Of a stretch of 21,420 nt of DNA, positions 15,047 through 21,420 are shown piece after piece. Origin of the DNA: JAFDZO01 sp038225955 (GTDB lineage: Bacteria; Bacteroidota; Ignavibacteria; Tepidaquicellales; Tepidaquicellaceae); NCBI GenBank assembly GCA_038225955.1, contig JBBRQV010000041.1, positions 1 through 21,420 on the forward strand, in the 5' to 3' direction. Each line of letters opens with the position of its first letter. Position 1 is the stretch's first letter. The notes under the pieces are model-generated. The model did not search any database. It had not been told where the DNA came from and saw only the letters and a program-made list of their open reading frames with translations. Both the position numbers and the translations under genes were made by a program.

Positions 15047-16239
15047 AATATGATGTTATCATCATAGGCGCAGGAATTGTTGGTCTTGCTTCTGCTTACA
15101 GAATTTTAGAAGCGAAGCCGAATTTGAAACTACTGATTCTTGAAAAAGAAAACGCCGAAGCAAAACATCAGACAGGAAATAACAGCGGAGTAATTCACTC
15201 GGGAATTTATTACAAACCCGGAAGCTTAAAAGCTGTGAATTGTATCAATGGATATAATCAACTTATAAAGTTTTGTGATGAGAATGGCATTAAGTACGAA
15301 CTATGCGGGAAAGTAATTGTAGCATTGAATGAAAATGAACTCCCTTCGCTTGAAAATATTTATAAGCGCGGTAGCGAGAACGGACTTAAAGATTTAAAAT
15401 ATTTAACCGCTGAAGAAGTAAAAGAAATTGAGCCGCATGTAAGCTGCATTAAAGGAATCAAAGTTCCTCAAACAGGAATAATAGATTACAAAGAAGTTTC
15501 TGCAAAGCTATTGCAGCTTGTAATACAAAAAGGCGGTGATGCAAAGTTTAACGAGAGAGTTATAAAAATAGAAAAGCGAAATGGTTCAAACGTAATAACT
15601 ACTCCTATAATGGAATACGAAGCCGATGCAGTTGTTTGCTGCGGTGGATTGTATTCAGATGAGCTTGCCTCGTTTGCAACTCAGGATGTAAACTTTAAAA
15701 TCATTCCTTTCAGAGGTGAGTATTACAAGATTAAAAAAGAGAAAACTTATCTTGTAAAAAATCTTATTTATCCCGTGCCTGACCCGAACTTCCCGTTTCT
15801 TGGAGTTCATTTTACAAGAATGATTGGCGGCGGAATAGAAGCCGGACCTAATGCAGTTTTTGCATTCAGCAAAGAAGGTTATACAAAATCAGATGTAAAT
15901 TTCGGTGAACTTTTTTCTTCACTGACTTATCCCGGATTTTTAAAAATCGCGGCAAAGTATTGGAAGACAGGAATAGGCGAAATGTACCGTTCGTTTTCAA
16001 AGCCAGCATTTACAAGCGCTCTTCAAAAATTGATTCCTGAAATTCAGGAAAACGATTTGGAAGAAGGCGGCGCAGGAGTTCGCGCGCAAGCTTGCAGCAA
16101 GGACGGGAAACTAATTGATGATTTTTTGATTATAGAAAACGGGAAGATACTTAATGTTTGTAATGCTCCTTCTCCCGCAGCTACGTCATCGCTATCGATT
16201 GGAAATTATATAAAAGATAAAGTAGTAAATTTATTATAA
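15043..16239 (+). CDS. lhgO: L-2-hydroxyglutarate oxidase (FAD-dependent)
   Basis: The 398-residue FAD oxidoreductase of the DAO/LhgO family oxidises L-2-hydroxyglutarate to 2-oxoglutarate; the E. coli enzyme passes the electrons to the respiratory chain at the membrane. Visible family blocks are the dinucleotide-binding IIIGAGIVGLASAYRI, the hallmark HQTGNNSGVIHSGIYYKPGS, FRGEYYKI, YPVPDPNFPFLGVHFTRM, EAGPNAVFAF, GAGVRAQA and CNAPSPAATSSLSIG. Together they distinguish LhgO from glycerol-3-phosphate or amino-acid oxidases. The start is TTG at 15043, overlapping the WbpB-like stop by 4 nt. It places the FAD motif at residue 6, and no better start exists. lhgO is normally part of lysine/glutarate catabolism; here it sits inside a sugar-nucleotide operon directly after an enzyme expected to make 2-hydroxyglutarate. 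Confidence 0.92.
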   Translation: MKYDVIIIGAGIVGLASAYRILEAKPNLKLLILEKENAEAKHQTGNNSGVIHSGIYYKPGSLKAVNCINGYNQLIKFCDENGIKYELCGKVIVALNENELPSLENIYKRGSENGLKDLKYLTAEEVKEIEPHVSCIKGIKVPQTGIIDYKEVSAKLLQLVIQKGGDAKFNERVIKIEKRNGSNVITTPIMEYEADAVVCCGGLYSDELASFATQDVNFKIIPFRGEYYKIKKEKTYLVKNLIYPVPDPNFPFLGVHFTRMIGGGIEAGPNAVFAFSKEGYTKSDVNFGELFSSLTYPGFLKIAAKYWKTGIGEMYRSFSKPAFTSALQKLIPEIQENDLEEGGAGVRAQACSKDGKLIDDFLIIENGKILNVCNAPSPAATSSLSIGNYIKDKVVNLL

Positions 16240-16256
16240 AGAGATTAGAGCAGGAA

Positions 16257-17402
16257 TTGATACCAATAGGAAAAACATATTTTGATGAAGAAGATTTTAA
16301 GGCAGTTGTTGAACCTTTAAAATCGGGATGGGTAATACAAGGCAAGTATGTAAATGAATTTGAAAATTTATTTTCTAAGTTTACAAATTCAAAAAATTCA
16401 ATAGCAGTTTCATCATGCTCAACTGCGCTGCAGTTAGTGTTATCAACTTATGATTTAAAAGAAGGCGATGAAGTAATTCTCCCTTCGTTTACATGGATTG
16501 CTACTGCAAATGCAATAGAGTACACCGGAGCAAAGCCTGTTTTTATTGATATTGATTTAGCTACTTTTAATATAGATGTAAATAAGCTTGAAGAGGCAAT
16601 TACTCCTAAGACAAAAGGAATTATTGCAGTCCATCTTTTTGGTCTATGCGTTGATATGGATGCAATAAATGCAATTGCAAAGAAACATAATTTGTTTGTT
16701 GTAGAAGATGCTGCATGCGCGCTTGGTTCGTTTTATAAAGGAAAACACTGCGGAACATTCGGAGATTACGGATGTTTTTCTTTTCATCCGAGAAAATCCA
16801 TTACAACAGGTGAGGGCGGAATGATAACAACTAATGATTCGACCAAAGCTGATTTGTGCAAAAGTCTTCGCAATCACGGAGCATCAGATACAAAGCCGCA
16901 GCCATTTTTACTTGCAGATTATAATAACTTAGGTTATAATTTCAGAATGACGGATATTCAGGGAGCATTAGGTGTATCGCAGATGAAGAAGGTAGATTTT
17001 TTACTTGGTGAAAGAAAAAGAATTGCAGATTTATATGATAAACATTTAAAGGATGTAAAATTTTTAAAGTTTTCTTCCACAGGAAAAGATTATGTTCACA
17101 GTTATCAATCCTACGTTTGTTTATTCGCTCCTGAAGAAATAAATGAGAAAAGTTTAGACAAAATATTTGCAAAGAGAAACGAGTTGATGCAAAAACTTGA
17201 GGAAGCGGGAATTGTAACAAGGCAGGGTACACATTCAGTTGCTCATCAGAGTTATTACAAAAAAAAATATTTATTAAGCGATGCAGAGTGCTTTAACTCG
17301 TTAATTGCAGAAAAGTGCACAATTGCGCTGCCTGTATATCCGGGTTTAAGTGAAGAGGACATTGTTTTTATTGCATCAAAACTCTGCACTTTTTCCTATT
17401 AA
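16257..17402 (+). CDS. Second DegT/DnrJ/EryC1/StrS aminotransferase
   Basis: This is a PLP-dependent nucleotide-sugar aminotransferase of 381 residues. N-terminal IPIGKTYFDEEDF and LKSGWVIQGKYVNEFE are typical of the perosamine-synthetase/ArnB/PseC type. The phosphate-binding VSSCSTALQLVL, D151 in VVEDAACALG and the Schiff-base lysine K180 in CFSFHPRKSITTGEGG follow. SFHPRK with TTGEGG differs from the SFFPSK of the first aminotransferase, so it is not a recent duplicate and may act at C4 of a 4-keto-6-deoxy sugar. The start is TTG at 16257 (TTG-ATA-CCA): no ATG gives the conserved MIPIGK beginning, and GGA lies shortly upstream. It follows lhgO by 17 nt. A possible substrate source is the 4,6-dehydratase-like enzyme at 20631, outside this operon. 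The exact sugar is unknown. Confidence 0.88.
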   Translation: MIPIGKTYFDEEDFKAVVEPLKSGWVIQGKYVNEFENLFSKFTNSKNSIAVSSCSTALQLVLSTYDLKEGDEVILPSFTWIATANAIEYTGAKPVFIDIDLATFNIDVNKLEEAITPKTKGIIAVHLFGLCVDMDAINAIAKKHNLFVVEDAACALGSFYKGKHCGTFGDYGCFSFHPRKSITTGEGGMITTNDSTKADLCKSLRNHGASDTKPQPFLLADYNNLGYNFRMTDIQGALGVSQMKKVDFLLGERKRIADLYDKHLKDVKFLKFSSTGKDYVHSYQSYVCLFAPEEINEKSLDKIFAKRNELMQKLEEAGIVTRQGTHSVAHQSYYKKKYLLSDAECFNSLIAEKCTIALPVYPGLSEEDIVFIASKLCTFSY

Positions 17403-17427
17403 AATAGCGGAAAAAACTATTTTTTCC
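17401..17427 (+). terminator. Possible intrinsic terminator/attenuator after the second aminotransferase
   Basis: Two mutually exclusive stems overlap: AAAATAG (17401-17407) with CTATTTT (17417-17423), and GGAAAAAA (17409-17416) with TTTTTTCC (17420-17427) around a 3-nt loop. Only a short T-rich stretch (ATTTCTTTTTAT) follows, so termination would be weak. It begins at the stop codon and may mark the end of the sugar operon or an attenuation point. Confidence 0.4.
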
Positions 17428-17509
17428 ATTTCTTTTTATACACGTGGGGCATAAATTCCTGTTTTTATATTTTTTGCCGCCGTTAATAATTATCAACGAA
17501 AACATCTAA

Positions 17510-18049
17510 ATGAAATTAAAATTTTTAACATTTGCGTTATCATTACTTTTCTTTTGCGTGAATTTATATGCTCAGAACGGTAAGGATAAAATTGGTTCCG
17601 AAGAACTGAAAATAAACGGTACAAATTATTTTAACTACGCAGATAAAGAGAAAGTAAACATTGAAGTGAACTTGTGGGGCTATGTAAAAAATCCCGGGAA
17701 ATATTTAATTCCTAAAGGAACTACTTTTATCGATTTAATCACTTTAGGAGGCGGCCCTGTTCTTGAATCTAAACTCGAAGACATAAGAATAATAAGACCT
17801 AAGAATGACACATTAAGAATTACGGAAGAACAGATAATAAATCTTAACTACAACGATTATCTTTGGGGTGAAGGAGCAAATCCGACAAAAAAAATCAATC
17901 CGGTTTTAATGTCGGGAGATATTATTTTAGTACCGGGTAGCCCGCGTTATTTTTTCAGAGATAATCTCAATTTTATTTTAGCAATATCATCGGTATTAAT
18001 CTCTCTTGGGATATTAGTGCTAACAATATCAAGGAATAATGGACTTTAG
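17510..18049 (+). CDS. Small SLBB-domain polysaccharide-export-type protein
   Basis: Exported protein of 179 residues. It has a signal peptide (residues 1-21, MKLKFLTFALSLLFFCVNLYA), a single SLBB/ubiquitin-like fold at about 50-144 (VNLWGYVKNPGKYLIPKG, TFIDLITLGGG, MSGDIILVPG) and a C-terminal hydrophobic helix at about 153-173. SLBB domains occur in Wza-type outer-membrane polysaccharide exporters. The Poly_export (PES) domain that precedes SLBB in those proteins is missing, and the protein is about half the usual size. It may be an accessory to a separate Wza or an inner-membrane-anchored periplasmic ring component. A 107-bp gap with a possible terminator separates it from the sugar operon. 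The following gene overlaps its end by 11 nt, and a Wzc-like kinase lies just after, supporting a role in export. Confidence 0.75.
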   Translation: MKLKFLTFALSLLFFCVNLYAQNGKDKIGSEELKINGTNYFNYADKEKVNIEVNLWGYVKNPGKYLIPKGTTFIDLITLGGGPVLESKLEDIRIIRPKNDTLRITEEQIINLNYNDYLWGEGANPTKKINPVLMSGDIILVPGSPRYFFRDNLNFILAISSVLISLGILVLTISRNNGL

Positions 18050-18317
18050 AATATTTAAAAGTTACAAGCCTGAATTTGCAAAATGTGTAAGCTGCGGGGC
18101 CACAGGAACACTCAAAAAGTATCGTTCAAGGGGGATAGTAGACAGACTAGCAAAGCTATTTTTCTTTAAAAGATTTTTTTGTAAGAACTGTCAATGGAAA
18201 GGCAGATACTTTACATTAAAGCTTAGAAAGAACTGGATGCGTGCTATCGTATTTTATACTTTATTAATTTTCGCAACAATATTATTTATATATTACTATT
18301 TAGAAAGATTTTTATAA
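18039..18317 (+). CDS. Small zinc-ribbon membrane protein, unknown function
   Basis: I do not recognise this 92-residue protein. It has two CxxC pairs, CVSC at about 16-19 and CKNC at about 48-51, spaced like a zinc ribbon. A basic stretch separates them (KKYRSRGIVDRLAKLFFFKRF). One C-terminal transmembrane helix follows (about 69-88, AIVFYTLLIFATILFIYYYL). The N-terminal zinc ribbon would face the cytoplasm by the positive-inside rule, as LKLRKNWMR precedes the helix. The ATG lies inside the SLBB gene (11-nt overlap), which supports real, coupled translation. The position between an SLBB protein and a BY-kinase suggests an accessory to polysaccharide export, but no function can be assigned. 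Confidence 0.65.
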   Translation: MDFRIFKSYKPEFAKCVSCGATGTLKKYRSRGIVDRLAKLFFFKRFFCKNCQWKGRYFTLKLRKNWMRAIVFYTLLIFATILFIYYYLERFL

Positions 18318-18362
18318 AAATTTTTCTAAAATTTTTCAGTATTTATTAATGTACACCTGTTT

Positions 18363-20606
18363 ATGGAGAAAAAAAACAACAATTCAGAAATAAATAAAGA
18401 TTTTCTAGAATCAGTTTCAACAGAGCAAGCCACTGATCTGAAATTCTATATCAACGTAATACGCGCTAACCTCCTGCCTATTTTACTTATCTTCGCTCTT
18501 TCAGTAGTTTGCACGGTTGCTTACCTGTACTTCGCTAAAAATATTTATCGTTCTACAACAGTTTTGAAAATTGATAATCCGAAGGGAAGTATTCTCGAAA
18601 ATCCTTTTGGAGAATTAGGGGACTATAGAACTGAAAGATATATTTTAAATCAAATCGAAGTATTAAAAAGTTATTACATCAGGGATGTAAGCGCATACGC
18701 TATCTTAGACTCATTAAAAAATGTTAAAGACTTTACAGATTATTCCTATTTAACAGGCAAATCTCCGGATGGAAAAATAAATTTTATAAGTCAGGATAAT
18801 CTCAGAAAATCTCTTATAGGATTAATTGGAGTATCACAAAAAAAGGGATTGGACGCTATTGAAATAAGTGTAGAAGGTACATCATTTGAAGAGGCACACA
18901 TGATTACTCTTACATATACAACTGCCTATGTCAATTATTTGAAAGATCTTTCACGTCAGGATATTACGGCTATCAAACAGTTTCTTTCCGCTGAAAAAGA
19001 AAAAAAATTCAATGAACTTAATATAGCAGAAGCTAAGCTCGAAGATTTTCAAAAAAGAACAGGGTTATTGATTTTAGATGCTCAGGCTCAAAATCTTGTG
19101 AACGTTATTTCTCAGTATGATGCTCAAAGAAATGCAGCAGATATAGAAGCAAAATCTACAGAAAATAGTTTAGGGACATTAAAAAAAGAATTAAGCACTA
19201 TAGATCCTGCAATGTATGATTACATCCAGGGGCAGGTATCGAGATCGTATGTAGATGAGTTCCAGCGTCAGATTGCTGAGTATGAAGTAAAGCGCGACAT
19301 TGAAAATTCAACTATAAAAGATCCGCAGGTAAAAGAAAAAATAGTTGCCGATGCTAACGAAAGAATAAATGAGCTTAAAAAAAATCTGAATGCAAAAGTA
19401 TCCGAGTTGTCCGCAGGTATTCTTGCAAATACTCCTGAAGAGAAAAAAGAGTTATCGAAAAAAATTCTTGAGGCAACAATTCAGAACCAATCTTATAAAA
19501 CTAAATCATCATCTCTTTCAAACTATTTAAAAAAGTATGAAGGTGAGTTTTCAAAGCTTCCTACCGAAAGTATTGAACTTGCTAAGCTAGAAAGGGAAGC
19601 CAAGTCTGCTGAGAAATTATACCTCATTCTTGAAGAAAAGTATCAGGAGGCAACAATTAACGAAAGAGCAAGAATTGCAAATGCAACTTTACTTGATCCG
19701 GGTCTGGAAGATTTTGGTCCGGTAAAACCTAAGAAGAATATGATTCTATTATCAGGTCTTCTTGTAGGGCTTGGTCTTGGTTTAGGGTTTGCATTTACAA
19801 GAAACATGCTTGATAAGACAATTAAAACTCCTGACCAGATTGAAAACAGAGGTATGAGTGTTCTTTCTTGGATTCCGAATATTGAAGGAATGACTGATAA
19901 ATCCATACCCGGCTCTGAGTTTATAGTCGCATTGAAGCCAAAATCACCTATAGCAGAATCGTTTAAAGCACTGAGAACACGTGTTGAGTTTTCTAAATTA
20001 GAATCGGAACCGTTAAAAACAATTCTTGTAACCAGCTCTATTCCTTCGGAAGGTAAAACAGTTGTTGCGATTAATTTAGCAGGAACATTCGCGCAGGCAG
20101 ATAAGAAAGTTTTATTGGTTGACTGTGATTTACGTAAACCGAGAGTTCACTCAGCATTGGGTACAGACAGATATCCGGGTTTGAGCGATTATCTTTTCAA
20201 GAATGTTCCGTTTGAGGACATTGTGAAAAAAACTGTATTAGATAATATGTCCTTTATTCCGAGCGGAACAATTCCGCCGAATCCATCAGAGCTTTTGGGT
20301 TCTATCCAAATGAAAAACTTCCTGAAGCTTATGAGGGAAAAATATGATGTTATTATACTAGATTCTCCGCCGTTTATAACAGTAACTGATGCAGAAATTT
20401 TATTTAATATGACTGACGGAACTATTCTTGTTGCTCAGGCAAATAAAACTCCATTCGAAGCTTTCATAAAGAGTTATGTAAGACTTGTGACAATTAATCC
20501 GCACAACATGCTTGGAGCTGTACTGAATAACTTTAATTTCAAAACTTCATACGGATATTATTACAGTTATTATTATCATTATCAAAATCAGAAGTCTGAA
20601 GAATGA
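18363..20606 (+). CDS. Wzc-like polysaccharide co-polymerase with BY-kinase domain
   Basis: The 747-residue inner-membrane protein controls chain length and export of polysaccharide. The Wzz domain begins with a first transmembrane helix at about 38-58 (PILLIFALSVVCTVAYLYF). A long periplasmic coiled-coil follows (about 195-440), then the second helix at about 460-480 (MILLSGLLVGLGLGLGFAF). The cytoplasmic tyrosine-kinase domain has Walker A SSIPSEGKT (K565, T566), Walker A' LLVDCDLRKPR (D587, D589) and Walker B VIILDSPP (D667). The tail carries eight tyrosines between 730 and 740 (YGYYYSYYYHY), the cluster that BY-kinases autophosphorylate in trans. Fusion of both domains in one chain is the Gram-negative arrangement. 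No phosphatase, flippase or polymerase is visible nearby. Start ATG 18363, 45 nt after the small membrane protein gene. Confidence 0.95.
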   Translation: MEKKNNNSEINKDFLESVSTEQATDLKFYINVIRANLLPILLIFALSVVCTVAYLYFAKNIYRSTTVLKIDNPKGSILENPFGELGDYRTERYILNQIEVLKSYYIRDVSAYAILDSLKNVKDFTDYSYLTGKSPDGKINFISQDNLRKSLIGLIGVSQKKGLDAIEISVEGTSFEEAHMITLTYTTAYVNYLKDLSRQDITAIKQFLSAEKEKKFNELNIAEAKLEDFQKRTGLLILDAQAQNLVNVISQYDAQRNAADIEAKSTENSLGTLKKELSTIDPAMYDYIQGQVSRSYVDEFQRQIAEYEVKRDIENSTIKDPQVKEKIVADANERINELKKNLNAKVSELSAGILANTPEEKKELSKKILEATIQNQSYKTKSSSLSNYLKKYEGEFSKLPTESIELAKLEREAKSAEKLYLILEEKYQEATINERARIANATLLDPGLEDFGPVKPKKNMILLSGLLVGLGLGLGFAFTRNMLDKTIKTPDQIENRGMSVLSWIPNIEGMTDKSIPGSEFIVALKPKSPIAESFKALRTRVEFSKLESEPLKTILVTSSIPSEGKTVVAINLAGTFAQADKKVLLVDCDLRKPRVHSALGTDRYPGLSDYLFKNVPFEDIVKKTVLDNMSFIPSGTIPPNPSELLGSIQMKNFLKLMREKYDVIILDSPPFITVTDAEILFNMTDGTILVAQANKTPFEAFIKSYVRLVTINPHNMLGAVLNNFNFKTSYGYYYSYYYHYQNQKSEE

Positions 20607-20630
20607 GCATAGTTAAAAAATTAAAATTAA

Positions 20631-21420
20631 ATGAGTTTAAAAGAATTTTATAAAGGCAAAAAAGTTTTTGTAACAGGTGCAGGCGGCTTCATCGGAAGTC
20701 ACGTTGTTGAAGAGTTGGTTTTGAATGGCGCAGATGTAACGGCGCTTGTTCATTACAACGCCTCATCTTACATAAACAATCTTCGGTTTGTTGATAAGGA
20801 AATTCTTTTAAAAGTTAATATCCAGTTCGGAGATGTAACCGATGCATTTCAGATGCAGACGCTTACAAAAAATTCGGATATAATTCTTCATCTCGCAGCG
20901 CTTATAGGTATTCCTTATTCATATGCAGCTCCTGCAGCTTATGTTGCTGCGAATATTAACGGCACATTGAATATGCTGGAAGCTGCAAGAAATAATTCGG
21001 TTTCAAAAATTGTTGTTACTTCTACATCTGAAACATACGGCACAGCAATTTATACTCCCATTGATGAAAAACATCCTATGCAGGGGCAATCTCCCTATAG
21101 CGCAACAAAAATTGGTGCAGATAAAATAGCAGAGAGTTATTTTCTTTCATTCAATTTACCTGTATGTGTATTCAGACCGTTCAATACATTCGGTCCGCGA
21201 CAATCTATGAGAGCAGTTATTCCTACTATAATAACGCAGGCATTAAATTCAAAAGAAATAAAACTGGGCTCGTTAAGTCCGGTTCGTGATATGGTTTTTG
21301 CAAAAGATACTGCGCGTGGATTTTTAATGGCAGGCATGGAAGAAAAATCAATAGGCGAAGTTATAAGTGTGGGCACAGGAGTCGGCGCAACTATTGGTGA
21401 AATTGCAAATATGGATAAAA
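20631..21420 (+). CDS. NAD-dependent nucleotide-sugar 4,6-dehydratase/epimerase, LegB-like (3' truncated by window edge)
   Basis: The frame is open from ATG 20631 to the window end, giving 263 residues without a stop. The extended-SDR NAD motif VTGAGGFIGSHV lies at about 14-25. Then come LHLAALIGIPYSYAAP, the serine/tyrosine region STSETYGTA and SPYSATKIGADKIA with the YxxxK pair, and VCVFRPFNTFGPRQSMRAVIP. TSETYGTA, GQSPYSATKIGAD and RPFNTFGPRQS-RAVIPTII are typical of the LegB group, annotated as 4,6-dehydratases for legionaminic-acid or related 6-deoxy-4-keto sugars. A plain UDP-sugar epimerase remains possible. It starts 24 nt after the BY-kinase gene and is probably in the same transcript. 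It could provide a 4-keto sugar for an aminotransferase such as the one at 16257, but this is inference. Confidence 0.82.
   Translation, partial: MSLKEFYKGKKVFVTGAGGFIGSHVVEELVLNGADVTALVHYNASSYINNLRFVDKEILLKVNIQFGDVTDAFQMQTLTKNSDIILHLAALIGIPYSYAAPAAYVAANINGTLNMLEAARNNSVSKIVVTSTSETYGTAIYTPIDEKHPMQGQSPYSATKIGADKIAESYFLSFNLPVCVFRPFNTFGPRQSMRAVIPTIITQALNSKEIKLGSLSPVRDMVFAKDTARGFLMAGMEEKSIGEVISVGTGVGATIGEIANMDK

Noticed and set aside
18310..18340. Tandem AAAATTTTTC copies before the BY-kinase gene
   Set aside because: Simple A/T-rich sequence in a short gap; no spacing or symmetry beyond what composition would give.
1..21420. Mobile elements, CRISPR arrays, tRNA or rRNA genes
   Set aside because: No transposase or integrase signature, no regularly spaced direct repeats with unique spacers, and no tRNA-like cloverleaf or rRNA stretch was recognised on either strand by reading; a dedicated scan was not possible.

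Overview
The window looks like chromosomal DNA of an AT-rich, Gram-negative member of the Bacteroidota/Ignavibacteriota side of the tree. Three things suggest this. The secreted protein at 7187-8848 ends in a type IX secretion sorting domain with the QNFPNPFNPST signature common in Ignavibacteria-type genomes. A large TonB-dependent receptor with a carboxypeptidase-regulatory-like N-terminus sits next to it. Most start codons lack a Shine-Dalgarno sequence and follow A/T-rich stretches. The assignment is an inference from family signatures, not a phylogeny. All convincing genes are on the + strand.

Layout. (1) 1-1108: the tail of a family 2 glycosyltransferase, then a stand-alone nitrilase-type amidohydrolase. 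(2) 1136-4186: a heat-shock operon hrcA-grpE-dnaJ, preceded by a degenerate CIRCE operator and closed by a strong intrinsic terminator. (3) 4203-8923: an outer-membrane TonB-dependent receptor and a T9SS-exported beta-helix-like surface protein. Each is preceded by hexamers repeated at 11-bp spacing, which resemble binding sites of a PhoB/OmpR-type regulator. A terminator follows. (4) 8924-9307: a long leader with no convincing gene. (5) 9308-17402: a tightly packed polysaccharide-precursor operon headed by a NusG paralog (RfaH/UpxY/LoaP type). (6) 17510-20606: a small SLBB-domain export-type protein, a tiny zinc-ribbon membrane protein and a Wzc-like BY-kinase. (7) From 20631 to the window edge: a truncated LegB-like nucleotide-sugar dehydratase/epimerase.

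How the genes work together. The 9.3-17.4 kb cluster holds all four activities that convert UDP-GlcNAc to UDP-2,3-diacetamido-2,3-dideoxy-glucuronic acid: a 6-dehydrogenase (WbpA-like), a 3-dehydrogenase (WbpB/WlbA-like), a 3-aminotransferase (WbpE-like) and an N-acetyltransferase (WbpD/WlbB-like). A C4 epimerase and a second DegT aminotransferase suggest at least one more sugar. An L-2-hydroxyglutarate oxidase gene (lhgO) overlaps the end of the WbpB-like gene by 4 nt. Enzymes of the WbpB type re-oxidise their bound NADH with 2-oxoglutarate and release 2-hydroxyglutarate. A dedicated oxidase translated with WbpB could therefore turn this by-product back into 2-oxoglutarate and pass the electrons to respiration. 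I consider this the most interesting observation in the window.

I saw no rRNA, tRNA, CRISPR array, insertion sequence or phage gene.
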